Source of the DNA: Agrocybe praecox | Taxonomy: Eukaryota > Basidiomycota > Agaricomycetes > Agaricales > Agrocybaceae | Assembly (NCBI GenBank): GCA_964017145.1 | Contig: OZ024850.1 | Location: 597,618 to 661,617 of the forward strand | Direction: 5' to 3' | Length of the DNA stretch: 64,000 nucleotides | Shown: positions 11,234 to 22,106 of the stretch, in pieces | How the letters are laid out: every line of letters starts with the position of its first letter | How positions within the stretch are numbered: the first letter of the stretch is position 1 | The notes under the pieces: model-generated | What the model was told of the DNA's origin: nothing | Database searches by the model: none | The model's input: the letters and a program-made list of their open reading frames with translations, nothing else | Made by a program: the position numbers and the translations under genes

Positions 11234-13302
11234 ATGGAACTACCAGACGCAAAGCCTCCTTTTTCCGTATTCTCTCTTGCGGATCGGGCATGGAACGGGC
11301 TGACAGAAGTAGCCTTCAGCACAGGATGGGGACCGGTTGCTAAACTAGCTGAATCTGCTGTGATATCGTACGTTCGTATTATTTCTTGAAGGCTGATGCT
11401 CACTGTGTGTCGCTGCAGAGTGATGCAAAATATAAGGATAGGCCAGTTGCGCGTCGTGACGGATGCGCAAGTATACACGTTTCCCGTATCCGAGGAAGGG
11501 CCCAGCCAAGGAGGGAAACTGAAATCAGAGCTTCGAGTCGTCAACAATGCCTTCTGGGTCCGACTTTGCACCATGGGCGATCTAGGATTCTCAGAGGCAT
11601 ACATGTACGGCGACGTCGAATGCGACGACCTAGTAACGCTGTTCGCGGTAAAGCATAACTTCCATTCATCCTGTTCACCAGATATTAAATTTCTCTGGGT
11701 AGATTTTCCTTGCGAACAAGGACAACTTGTCAAATCTAAACTCCCGATTCTCCTTTCTATTCAAGTTGCCACAGAAAATTACGTCCTACCGCTTCCTCAA
11801 CACAATTGGGAACTCACGTTCCAATATCTCTGCTCATTACGACATTTCGAACGACATGTTCGCTGGTGTGTTTGCTATTGATGCTCACTAGCCTACTGCT
11901 AACTGCTCGTATCAAGGTTTCCTATCAGAAGACATGACATACTCGTGTGCCATCTTTCCCGAACTCGACGGGGACCTCAGTAACGAGAGCGATGCGGAGA
12001 GCAGGTGGGACAAAAAGGAAGCATCAAAGCGCACACCAATGACGACGCAGCTCCCACCGTCACCACCGTCATCAGAGGAGGGTGATACGCGGACGACAGA
12101 GGCTCTTAACCTTAACTTCCCATCCGAAGTAGACGACGACCCTCTATACGAGGCGCAGATCCGAAAGCTACAGCACATCATCAACAAGCTGCACATGCCC
12201 AAGGCAAGCAGGGATCGCCCGACGGTGCGACTGCTCGAAATAGGGACAGGATGGGGTGCGCTGGCTATTAGGACTGCGCAACAGTACCCCCACGTCGAGA
12301 TAGACACCATCACCCTGTCAAGCGCACAGAAGGTCTTGGCGGAGCAGCGAATTGCGGCAGTGGGGTTGCAAGATCGGATCACTGTTCATTTAATGGACTA
12401 TAGAAATATGCCATCGGAATGGGAGGGGAGATTTGCGCGTTTCGTTAGTGTGGAGATGATAGAGGCTGTTGGGAGAGAGTTTCTCGAGGGTTATTGGAAA
12501 GTCGTGGAGTGGGCGCTAGAAAAGAAGGACTCAGTTGGCGTAGTACAAGTTATTACCATACCGGAAGCAAGTGAGTGCTGGCTATCTATCTTCAATATTT
12601 ATATTAACTTTTTAACCATTTTCCAGGATTTGAGACGTATATCAATGAAATAGACTTTATTCGCAAATGGGTAAGCAAATTCAAACCTGGTTATATGCTT
12701 TTTTTCAATGGCTAATATCATACTCAGAGTTCGTGAAGCATGCAAACCTTTGAGTACTAGGCGCGACATAACTGACTTTAGTTATTTAATTATCCAGTTT
12801 TTCCCGGAGGATTCCTTCCAACACTCACGTTCCTAGTGGACACACTAACATCAGGATCAAAAGGCACTCTTGTCATTGACTGCGTAGAAAACATCGGCCC
12901 ACACTATGCACGCACGCTGCGAGAATGGCGTCACCGCTTCGTGGATCGGTTTGAGGCAGTCATCGTACCAGCCTTACAAAATGAGTACGCGTCCAGGAGA
13001 GAGCTGGCTGGTCTACCCGGAGTCAAACTTCTCAGCAGGGACGAAATTGACGTGTTTAGGCGGAAATGGATATGTAAGTTGTGGGTTCAAGATGCTCCTT
13101 GTATGACGACAACTGACATGAAATTCTTTATTTAAAGACTACTACTGCTATTGCGAAGTTGGATTTACAACGAGGACATTAGGAGGTTGGTCTATTGCGA
13201 ATAGCACCTAAAATCGCGTATGCTAACTTGGTGTTCTCAGATCATATCATGACTTTTATGCGAGAAGGCAGTCAGGACTACGGCTGTGATGTAAATGTAT
13301 GA
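11234..13302 (+). CDS. Cyclopropane-fatty-acyl-phospholipid synthase-like methyltransferase
   Basis: Eight exons (11234-11367, 11419-11647, 11703-11865, 11917-12570, 12627-12670, 12782-13073, 13138-13185, 13241-13302) give about 541 aa. Family landmarks in order: HYDISNDMF then FLSEDMTYSCAIF (substrate/catalytic region of CFA synthases), the SAM-binding loop LLEIGTGWG near residue 280, and the C-terminal YCEVGF followed by a short tail. CFA synthases transfer a methylene from S-adenosylmethionine to double bonds of phospholipid acyl chains; fungal homologues are predicted to modify membrane lipids. A hydrophilic Ser/Pro/acidic insert of roughly 70 residues separates the HYD motif from the SAM loop. 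The splice into exon 6 is awkward: the in-frame acceptor at 12781 adds LFNYP before VFPGG, while the nearer CAG at 12797 breaks frame. Confidence 0.85.
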
Positions 13303-15112
13303 ATTAGATTGTCTGACTGTATTTTTTCTCCTTCGTCCCTACCTTCCTTCCTTTCCTCTTTCCTTCCTTCAGGGCGTTGGTTACCAGGGTTTCTTAGATG
13401 AAAATATATGCCTGTGACTCCGGAATATGCCGTGATAGGTTCGGACTCCAATAGAAACAAGAAATGGGCCATACGTGCGGAGAGAGATGTGGGCATACAC
13501 ACAAGCTGCATCTCTCTATCCAATTATATTCGATCTTCTCAGACTAGCTTTTCCATGAACGTGGCCTGAAGTGCCGAGAACGTTTGATTTTTTTCCACAG
13601 AAATGACAGGGTCTCTGACCTTCGAGGCTTACTGGCAGGACCCAGTCGTTTACTCTAGTACTCAGAATTAAGCCTTGCGCATCATTCACTCCCGCGGAAA
13701 ATTTGCTAGTAATAATAAGCGCCCATATTACGTCATTGAAATTGATTCACGGAGTGTATGTAATTCGTCATTGGACATTGCGATTTGGAGAAAAGGTCGG
13801 TACAGAACCTAAATAGAAAGTGTCCTGTGCCGCACTTTTCGTGGCAGGGTCAGAACCCTCATACCTCGGGCGAAGATATTTCTAGCGGAATAGTAGGGTA
13901 TTCCCGCATCATTTGCAGTCCACACTAAAACCCTACATGCTCATATTTTCTCAATGGACTGAAAGATTCTGGGAAAACCCATCTTTATGACGTCGTAACC
14001 AGATATTCGCGGATACTATGGCTGTATCTCGTGGAAAAGACGACCTGATTGAAGGAATATGTAAACAATCTGATGACGAGGAAGTTATTGGTCAACAACA
14101 CGTAGAATTAGCTTTACACACTTGAGACTAGTAGTCCATCGTTAATTTCCTGGCTGTGAGCTCTTGAAAGGAAAGAGGGAAAAAATTAATCACTACTTTA
14201 TGTATTGTCCTCTGGTAGCGGACCGGTGGCGGCCGGTGACGCGTTTGACGTGTCGGTGTCTCGTGACAGTCCCCATATATCCAGACCGATTTTATCCTTG
14301 CCCCGAGCCAGAGGGCCGCCTTCGTCACTTGTTCTTCACTTCGAGTTGGCCGATTCTATCCGCCTTTCGGAAATGTTCTGATTATCCGCACTGGAAGCAG
14401 GCCTACCATTACTGACAAGTAGTTTCAAGTCCCCAGATGAGTTCACGACGCATGTTCGTGAAACTTTTACGTCAACGCTGGAGGCTTTGTCTCGACCAAT
14501 CTTATACCAATTTTCAGCGCTCTGCAGACTACAGCGTTTCGCGAGAATGAATGATACTTTCTGTTCCAGATATAAAGCCCATTAGGACGTATCTCCACTC
14601 TTGCCGAATCCCATCTGTCGTTTGAATGTCACTGTTACGAGTAGAAGCATCCGAACAGAATCCTGGATTATTTTTGTTTCTCCTCAAAGTTTCGTCAGAG
14701 TTCATATCGGCACAGCGTCTATCTGACCGTTTATGCATGATTTGGACTGCTGCCTGGACCACAGGTGAAATTCATTACAAATGAATTCACTTCCGTGGAG
14801 AATCCATTCAGTAAGCGCTTTGCATATTAATATGTTAGACGTTAACCTGAGTAAAAGGACTCTATTCATACACCTTATCAGAACATGAATGGCATAAATA
14901 TAGACATCCCCACTTCTTCGGCGATGCCAGATGGACCATGGTGCTCAATTGAAAAACGGTCACATGGTGGCATGCTATAGCCGGTCCACATAAATACACT
15001 GCCCAAACATACGATGATCTTGTTGACGCTTTCAAGTCTCCCACCACGTCCACAAGTTGCCCGCCGCTCTCGAGGCCCTTCTTACGTGCCCATACGACCA
15101 CATACGACTACG
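13303..15112. other. Intergenic region without supported gene
   Basis: About 1.8 kb. A CT-rich stretch around 13320-13375 follows the methyltransferase stop. Short open frames on both strands show no domain, signal peptide or consistent splice structure. The last few hundred bases should include the promoter of the Kre9-like gene. Confidence 0.35.
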
Positions 15113-16046
15113 ATGTTGTTCAAAACACTTACAACACTCTTTGCTGTCCTGGCTGCAAGCGTGCAAGCAACACCCCTTTCTCGCCGAGATGTCATTGCGC
15201 CGCACATTACGAACCCCCACGCTGGAACAGTATGGCCTATTGGGACGGTGCAGACGGTGACTTGGTGCGTGTTCTGCAAGGCGATGTGGCTTGGACCCTG
15301 ACCGAGAGCATGCATCCAGGGACACGTCCAACTTCCCACCAGACTCTCAGATCACGAATCCGATTGGGCAGGTCATCCTGGGATTCAACTCAAGCAGTAG
15401 TCTCAACCTTGACTTTAGTGAGTATGGCAATACTGTGATGCATGCTCCATGCTCCGGCTGCGAGCTATGATGAATTGCATTCTTATTCATTTGACCGGCA
15501 GACAACCCTCTTGCCCAGAACTTCAAGCTGCGAGACGGAAAGGTCAACATTACTGTGCCAAATGTGCCCCCGAAAGACGACTATCTTATTGTCCTCTTCG
15601 GTGACTCTGGAAATACCAGCCCAGCATTCGCAATCGCGCAGATATCTGGATCCAATGGGTCATCTACCACCACTGCTCCTCACAGTACCAGCAGCGCAAG
15701 CAGCTCAGCGTCCGCGAGCAGCTCGACTGATTCAGTTCCATCGGCCATACCTATAACCGGCTCCGTCATTACAGGCGGAATTAGCAGCACCGTCACAGGT
15801 GCTGGCAGTACTACGGATACGAGCAGTGCCACCGAGACGAACAGCGACAGCGTCTCGCCCACTCCTACATCACCCGCTGTTTCCATAAGCTCAACTGATG
15901 CTGGCTCGAGCACAACAAGCAGCTCGACGACATCGGCTTCAGGAGTGTCGCAGAGCCAACCTGGCGCTGCATCATCTTTAATCCACAACACAAATCTGTG
16001 CGGTGGGATGATCATGGCCGCTCTGATTATGTTGACCATGGTTTAG
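15113..16046 (+). CDS. Kre9/KNH-type Ser/Thr-rich GPI-anchored wall protein
   Basis: Three exons (15113-15264, 15320-15417, 15502-16046) give 264 aa. A signal peptide covers about residues 1-20 (hydrophobic core TLFAVLAASVQA). The next 100 residues match the Kre9/KNH N-terminal domain found in fungal Ser/Thr-rich GPI proteins: TVWPIGTVQTVTW, then ITNPIGQVILG, then a DDYLIVLFGDSGN segment. A Ser/Thr/Ala-rich stalk follows, suited to O-mannosylation, and the protein ends in a hydrophobic tail (about the last 15 residues) typical of a GPI-attachment signal. It should sit at the plasma membrane or in the wall; members are linked to beta-1,6-glucan assembly, but the role of this one is unproven. 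A related gene without stalk lies at 24029-24521 in mirror orientation. Confidence 0.85.
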
Positions 16047-18677
16047 GCCCACAACCTTTGCCTTCATCATGAACTCATTTGATTTTCTATTCTTTTGGTT
16101 GTGGCGAATGGGCTTGTTGTCGAACTTCCTTCACAGCTCATCCGCTTTCTCCGATTTGGGCTACCGTTTCTTTTCTCTTGCATGCATCACGAACATTTTC
16201 TTCCATCTTGCATTTCTACTTTCTATTTTCTTGCTCCGTACATGACCCATGCTCCATTCAGACTTAACGATCCCACCCCATCTCCACTTATTTGACATTG
16301 CTATCTCGCCTTCAATGATCATGACATGCCACAGCCATTTAAACATGGCCTGCAATCGCCGTTTTGTCTATATTTGACATCGGTCTCTGCTCCTTCACGG
16401 GAGTCTGGTGACCGTGGTCAACATTAACACTAGCTTCATCACGAGGTTGAAACTCATACTACGACCTACCTATCAGTCCCCAGTGCTCTCAGCTACTTAT
16501 CCCTGTTTCATAACACAACATCTTTCTGATTTCACTGTGATTCGTAACTAGTTTACAAACGTGATTTTTAGTCGACATTTTGCCTAGCACATGCACACCC
16601 TGTACTATAGTCTAATTTCATGTTCCCTGACGTGAAGCTCCCGGTGTGTTTTCAAAACCTGGTATAAGTTTACGTGTTACTTCTTGCATGCAGGGCACCA
16701 AGATGCTTCCTTTTAAGCATGAGCCTATTTATAGTATACTTAGTTTACAATTTAAATGAAAGGTGTTCGTCTTCAATGGGACTTGTAAGTTTGTGGATCA
16801 TTTGTTGTGATCTGTCTAAGAGAGGCTGAACGCATGGGTAGTCTTAAGTTTTAATTAAGACAACTTGTCAAAGAGAATATTTGTTCTGCTACGATGTTTG
16901 TTCAAAAAGAAGGGCACTATCCTGGCCCAGTGAGTCAGAGGCAGATGGTCAATTTTTCTTCGAGTACTTCTGTCCAAGAGATATTCGAAGCATCGTATAC
17001 CACCAGGTAATTCACTCTGATGTAGTCAAAACAGAGTCTCGCGATAGTAGGTCTTCAAAGGTGCCACACAAGGTCAAGCGAAAAAGTTAGCGCCGGTCTC
17101 CTGGCACATTGTTATCACAAAATATTCATAGAGTACAATCATATATTTGGTTAATAGAGTTATTGACAATCAGAGGGGGAAATATCTGGTTTATTGCATA
17201 TCGTGCATATATGATATCATGTATCAGGGAAAAGATTCAGGAGTGCGAATGCATCAGAGTGCGGGGTTCGAGAAAGAGATACCGGAATTTCATGAGAGGG
17301 AAATTGACATCCTTCGTAGCATCCGCTAGGGTACCTATATAAAGTGGCATAAGGAAGAGGGAAAGAGGGATAATACACGCGTCCTACTGACCAGATCTGC
17401 ATCCAACTTTCCAAGGCCCGATTACGATTACTTCGAGGTCTGATTGTTCGGGTTCGTATCGGAGCTTGCACAAGTCGGGATATCACAGTTGATACGACGC
17501 TTTGAAGTACGTCCTTGAGGATCCGTCACCGTAAATATCACGCACGCATTGACGGGGATTCCTGCATGATAAGGGTTGAACTCGGAGAAAAGGCTGCAAA
17601 AGGCGCAGAGCTATTGAGAAAGTCATCGTATAGAAATATAAGTGCCACTTGGGATGCTTGCTGCTGTAGTACTTCTGTTCTGTGAACTGAGGAATTCGTC
17701 TACTTTCTCCCGTCGTTTATATATTGCCAGACCACGTCAATTTCTCATGTATAATGTGCATCCTGTTTCCAAATAAGAGAGATCCTTTATGACGCCTTTG
17801 TAGCGTGCATACACATCTAACATATCTTTACCTGGAGGACTAAACCCGAAGAGCACAGAATTGAGTTGATTCACGCAATTTAGGAAATACTTCCGACACC
17901 GAGTAGATGTCAAAAATGACAACAGTCTCCGTCTATTCCACATCATGAGTAATCCTGAAGTTCCTTATCATCAGAAATTCGTGTTAGGCGCCCACATTAT
18001 CCCATCAAATTACCAAATTAGGCTGTTCAGAGGTACCACGATGATGGGTGATAGCGGATTTATCCTGTTGTACTCCTCGGAGTTATAAAGGATGACAGTA
18101 CTTGTGAGGATATGGAAGCTGCTCTTATTCAATCTTTTTGTGTGTGTATGCGAGTGCGTGCAATCTAATCTCAGAAATGCAAATTTCCAGAACAGTTTCA
18201 CGATGGTGCATGTAAGTTACAGTTTAAACTAGGGGATATGTACTAGAACAAGCACCACAGACTGTGCATGATTTCTAGAAAATAAGGGTGGAATTATCGT
18301 GGATCAAATATCTGAAGTTGTTTACCTCCTAGTTCAATGTGACATGACATCATCACACCATCCACATCTGGACGAGCTCATCACTTCGGACTCTTATGCT
18401 CTCTATCTCCATGCTGTGTCCACCGGCGAGTACATGTAGTCTGTATGAATGGAAATAAATTATAGCTACCACATACCTGAGTCAAACTTCGTGTTACGAG
18501 CGGATCTTTTCCTTCTTGTTCTGGTTAAGGTTGTGCCGCTGTCATCAAGCTGTCATGATGGTGCCCACATACCCACACACGATACTGTTACATGAGAAAT
18601 CTTGATATATGCTTGTTCAATAATTCCAACTTGCTCCTAACCGATACATTCCTCATTCCTCTATCTGGTATTCCGCT
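16047..18677. other. Intergenic region, 2.6 kb
   Basis: No supported gene. Open frames here are short and I could not build any into a multi-exon gene with recognisable features. It contains one copy of an inverted duplicated segment (about 17910-18175). The stretch just before 18678 is the promoter region of the kinase-like gene. Confidence 0.35.
17910..18175 (+). repeat. Dispersed duplicated segment, left copy
   Basis: This stretch aligns by eye, in reverse complement, with about 21590-21860 (roughly 70-80% over the better parts). Shared blocks include a GGCGCCCACATNAT-like core followed by CCATCAAATTACCAAATTA, then a GATGATNGGNGATA block and a TCTCCGAG-like block. Neither copy keeps an open frame across the match. 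It lies about 0.5 kb before the start of kinase-like copy 1, while its partner lies after the end of kinase-like copy 2. Confidence 0.6.
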
Positions 18678-19334
18678 ATGACTCGAGAAGACGTCAAATA
18701 CTTCAACTATTATGACCATAAAACCCTCAGAACTGACAAGACTGTTTGCGTTTGGAAGGAAAATCAAAAAAATATACAAAGCCGAAGTCATTGGATACGC
18801 AAACCTGGCATCATTCGACAATGTGGAGGGATGCTTGGTTCCCCGAGAGGAGGTATATCTCGCTGTTAAAGATGGTATTACCGACTTTCAAGTCCCATCC
18901 ACAAAGTCTTTTCACGTCAAGACTCCTCTTACTCTCATTTGCTCTTTCAAGGGAGAAACTGTGAAAAAATACTTTTTGAAGGAGATCATGATGCTTGAGC
19001 GACTTGCAGAGACCCCACATCCGAACATCTGTGGCTACTATGGATGTCTACGTGGCGAAGATGGCCTTATTGAGGGCATTTGTCTTCAGAAGTTTAGTTA
19101 TTCTTTGCAGGATGTTATTACCGGAAAGTTGCCTCCAGAAAGGTTAGTGCCATCCCTTTTATTTCAGGGAAAATTTGTCTGAATGTATGCCACAGTTATC
19201 CCAACATTGAAGTTAACACGATTGTATCTGGTGTGTATGGTTGTCCGTTCGCCGAAAATAAAAAACTATATACTTCTACGATGTACTTACTATGTAGTAC
19301 CGATATTTCAATAAATTCATACACTACCTTTATT

Positions 19335-19515
19335 ATCCAACATATAAGTCCGATTATCCAACATACATGTAGGATTGTCTAACATATATATTGGGTTATC
19401 CAACACATGTGCCGGATTATCCAACATATGTGTCGGGTTGTCCAACACAAAACTTGGGCTATCCAACATATAGATTCGGTTGTCCAACATATAATTTGGA
19501 TTATCCAACATAATT
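19335..19515 (-). repeat. 21-bp tandem repeats, left arm of foldback element
   Basis: About nine imperfect copies of a 21-bp unit based on ATGTTGGATAATCC (read on the minus strand). On that strand the unit stays open and spells variants of MLDNPxY, because 21 bp is seven codons; this looks like a by-product of the repeat length and not a gene. Confidence 0.85.
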
Positions 19516-19685
19516 CGAGGCAATTACCTTACTCTCGCTCGGCTATGGTGCCGTCCTTGCCGGCAAATTTTGAGCCATTTCCTGATTGCCAGGCTTCGGC
19601 CCCTACAAACAGATCCCAACGGTCATCAAGAACGCCCGGCATCGCCGGCATTAGAAGCGACTAGATGTATGAGAATGACTCTCAG

Positions 19686-19890
19686 CTATGTTGGATAATA
19701 CAGCATATATATTGGACAATCCAATGCGTATAGTGGATAATACAACACATCTATTGGATAATCCAAGTTGTGTGTTGGACAACCCGACACATATGTTGGA
19801 TAATCCGGTACATATGTTGGATAACCCGATATATATGTTGGACAATCCTACATGTATGTTGGATAATTGGATTTATATGTTGGATAATAA
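19686..19890 (+). repeat. 21-bp tandem repeats, right arm of foldback element
   Basis: About ten imperfect copies of the same 21-bp unit in the opposite orientation to the left arm, again with variants of MLDNPxY in one plus-strand frame. The outermost units match their left-arm counterparts closely; inner units are more diverged, which is the pattern expected if the arms are homogenised from the ends. Confidence 0.85.
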
Positions 19891-20350
19891 AGGTAATGTA
19901 TGAATTTATTGAAATATCGGTACTACATAGTAAGTACATCGTAAAAGTATATAGTTTTTTATTTTCGGCGAACGGACAACCATAGGTGTGGAGAGCGGTT
20001 TGAATCACATTCACTCTCTTGGCCTTGTTCACAACGACGTTACTCCATCCAACATCATGCTAGATGATAAAGGCATCCCTAGCATTATAGATTTTGACAC
20101 CTGTACTCCCGCTGGTGCTCGCTTTGCAGGAGGAACCCCTGGTTGGGCACGGTGGAATATTAAGATAGCATCTCCTGAAAATGATCTCTACTCTTTGGAG
20201 CTCGTTCGCAAGTTCATAATTGGAGAATATGATGGCATGGACTACCGTTTCGAAGAGATGGAAGATGACGACGAAGACGCTTCGCGCGATCAAAAAGACC
20301 AAGTTCCTATCACTGATAATACGAAGCCAGTGGATGCCCAGTCTGCTTAA

Positions 20351-22106
20351 CTTTAACGTTGGGGCGGAATAATGTAAAGTTTGTAACGTTTGGTGGACAG
20401 AATATGATATCTCATTATGATTATAATATGGTCAATTATTGAGGCAGTGCCGACAGAAGAAGGGTAGGTCTGTGTTGAGGTAAATCTTGTCCGTTTTTAC
20501 AGGCTTTTTCTATAGTCGTTTGATGTCCTACCATGATAGCCATGTCACCGAGCACGGTGTCCGGAAGCGACATCATGGTCAAAATTCACGTTTTGATTTT
20601 TGATTGTAACTATTCTCTTGTTGGCTAAATCTACCTTCTGGTACTGTGAGCTGGCCTGCTACAGTGAAAAAACATGCAATAGACACTCCACAGCTTTATA
20701 TACCATTTCTCAATTCAGTTGGGCTCACTTTCACCGATATTTTGCGTGTTTGGAATGTTTTCGGCAATTTCCGAAAAGCGCATCAGCACGCGCATCAATC
20801 CGCGCGCTCAGTGTGCGCTCGCTGACGGCATTACTTCGCTGGCTGTACGAGGCAGTATCCAGAGCTCAGTTTGGGCGTGAAACTGCCGGACGATCATTCT
20901 ATTTGGCCTATGGTAAAATATAAAGAGCGTAGGGGAGCAAAATGACGAAAGAAGTCGAATGTCATAAATGTGCTGACAACAAGCGAAAAGTTGCAATCAC
21001 AAATCAAAATGTGAAGCCGATATCATATAAGGCATTACCCCGGTGTGGAGAGCTTTTTTTTCTAATACGAAGCATACACTTCGTAACACACACGCTCGTG
21101 CGCGAGGACGACCATGTCGACTGTCGACTGTCGCGTATAATCAACAGCTCCGTCAAAAATCAAATCAAATCAAATCAAATCAAAATGTGAATTTTAGCCA
21201 TGTCGCTCCCGGACACCGTAGCCAATACGGTTCCAACAAAGCCAGTTTTCCTTATCCTCCAACGCTTAGAACATCATGGAGCATCAAACTTGTCCAATAA
21301 GGAAAACTATAATGGGAGAATAATGTACCCAGAAAGTGTGTTGTTTTCTTCAAGTCGTGGTCATTCTCACGCGGAGTAAAAGTCAATATCCGCAGCTAAT
21401 AAATGCAGCGGGCATGGCGCCGCATGAAAGGCAGTGATGGATTACTCGAGATGTGGATGGTACGATAATGTCGCTTAAATGGAACTTGTGTAAGCAACCC
21501 AACTTCAGCTACTACTTAATCCACGAACAATCTACCCTTGTTTTCTATAAATAACACCCAGGCTGGAGTGCTTGTACTCCAGATTGCAGGTCGCATTGCA
21601 CATTACACACACCCGCATACACACAAAACGAGGTTAGACACACACGTGCGGGTTTCCGAGGGGGCCGTTCGGCTCGGAGACCAACAGAATAATTTTGTTA
21701 TCGCCAATCATCATGCTACTTGAACGGCTTAGTAATTTGGTAATTTGATGGCATGATGTGGGCGCCTAATGGCACCGATTTTGCGGATGACCAGAAACTT
21801 CGGGATTATTCATCTCGTGAAATAGATAGAAGCTGGCGTTATTTTTGATACCTATTGGGCGTCGTCCTTTTTTCCTACATCGCTTGCATCAACCCAATCG
21901 CGCTCTCTTGTTCAGATGTGTACGCGTTGATTGTGATACGCAGGCATCGTGTGGTAAGTACTTGAACCATTTTTGGATACGTATTTTACACAATATAGAT
22001 TCAACCAGACTTCCTTGACTCTATGTGATGGATCCAAATTAAACTTTGTATCCAAACTTCTTCGACATTCCAGCATCGTCAGGACAGAAAACAGTGCATT
22101 TTAAGC
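20351..22106. other. Intergenic region between tail-to-tail kinase-like genes
   Basis: No supported gene. Holds a (CAAAT)n microsatellite at about 21155-21185 and the right copy of the inverted duplicated segment at about 21590-21860. This is the centre of the mirror-image block that spans 15-24.5 kb. Confidence 0.4.
21590..21860 (-). repeat. Dispersed duplicated segment, right copy (inverted)
   Basis: Reverse-complement partner of about 17910-18175. The best-conserved part is around 21728-21765 (the ATTTGGTAATTTGATGG core next to a GTGGGCGCC block). It lies about 250 bp beyond the stop codon of kinase-like copy 2 on that gene's strand. Confidence 0.6.

Larger units (their letters stand above)
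19236..19984. mobile_element. 749-bp foldback-type element inserted in kinase-like gene
   Basis: Ends are TATGGTTGTCCG and its complement CGGACAACCATA. The inverted arms run about 280 bp each (19236-19515 and about 19690-19984); the outer 210 bp are nearly identical, differing at only a handful of positions, and similarity decays inward. The outer 105 bp of each arm is unique sequence; the inner part is 21-bp tandem repeats. The central spacer (about 19516-19685) has no coding potential. The hexamer GGTGTG flanks both sides (19230-19235 and 19985-19990) and occurs once in the reconstructed uninterrupted coding sequence, so it is a target-site duplication. No transposase is present, so it is non-autonomous. 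The organisation resembles Foldback elements; the superfamily is undetermined, as a 6-bp duplication fits few well-known groups. Confidence 0.88.
18678..20350 (+). pseudogene. Protein-kinase-like gene, copy 1, frameshifted and insertion-bearing
   Basis: Exons 18678-19142, 19196-19230 and 19986-20350 encode a protein that parallels the intact paralogue at 22107-22996 throughout. Conserved kinase features are HPNICGYYGC, LVHNDVTPSNIMLDD (the catalytic HRD is HND) and IIDFD (DFG is DFD); the beta-3 lysine is not obvious. Two lesions are visible. First, a run of seven A at 18766-18772 puts the first 30 or so codons one base out of frame with the rest; an ATG at 18712 in the downstream frame could bypass this with a different N-terminus. 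Second, a 749-bp foldback element splits the exon after IVSG; GT at 19231 and AG at 19984-19985 would splice it out perfectly. If both are tolerated the gene may still be expressed; otherwise it is a pseudogene. Confidence 0.65.

Noticed and set aside
17400..17480. Possible tRNA gene suggested by a GGGTTCG stretch
   Set aside because: No A-box at the right distance and no cloverleaf could be folded. I found no convincing tRNA or rRNA in the window.
19317..19903. Open frames coding repeated MLDNPxY heptads on both strands
   Set aside because: They coincide with 21-bp repeats of the foldback arms; the open frame follows from a period divisible by three. There is no promoter or stand-alone gene context.
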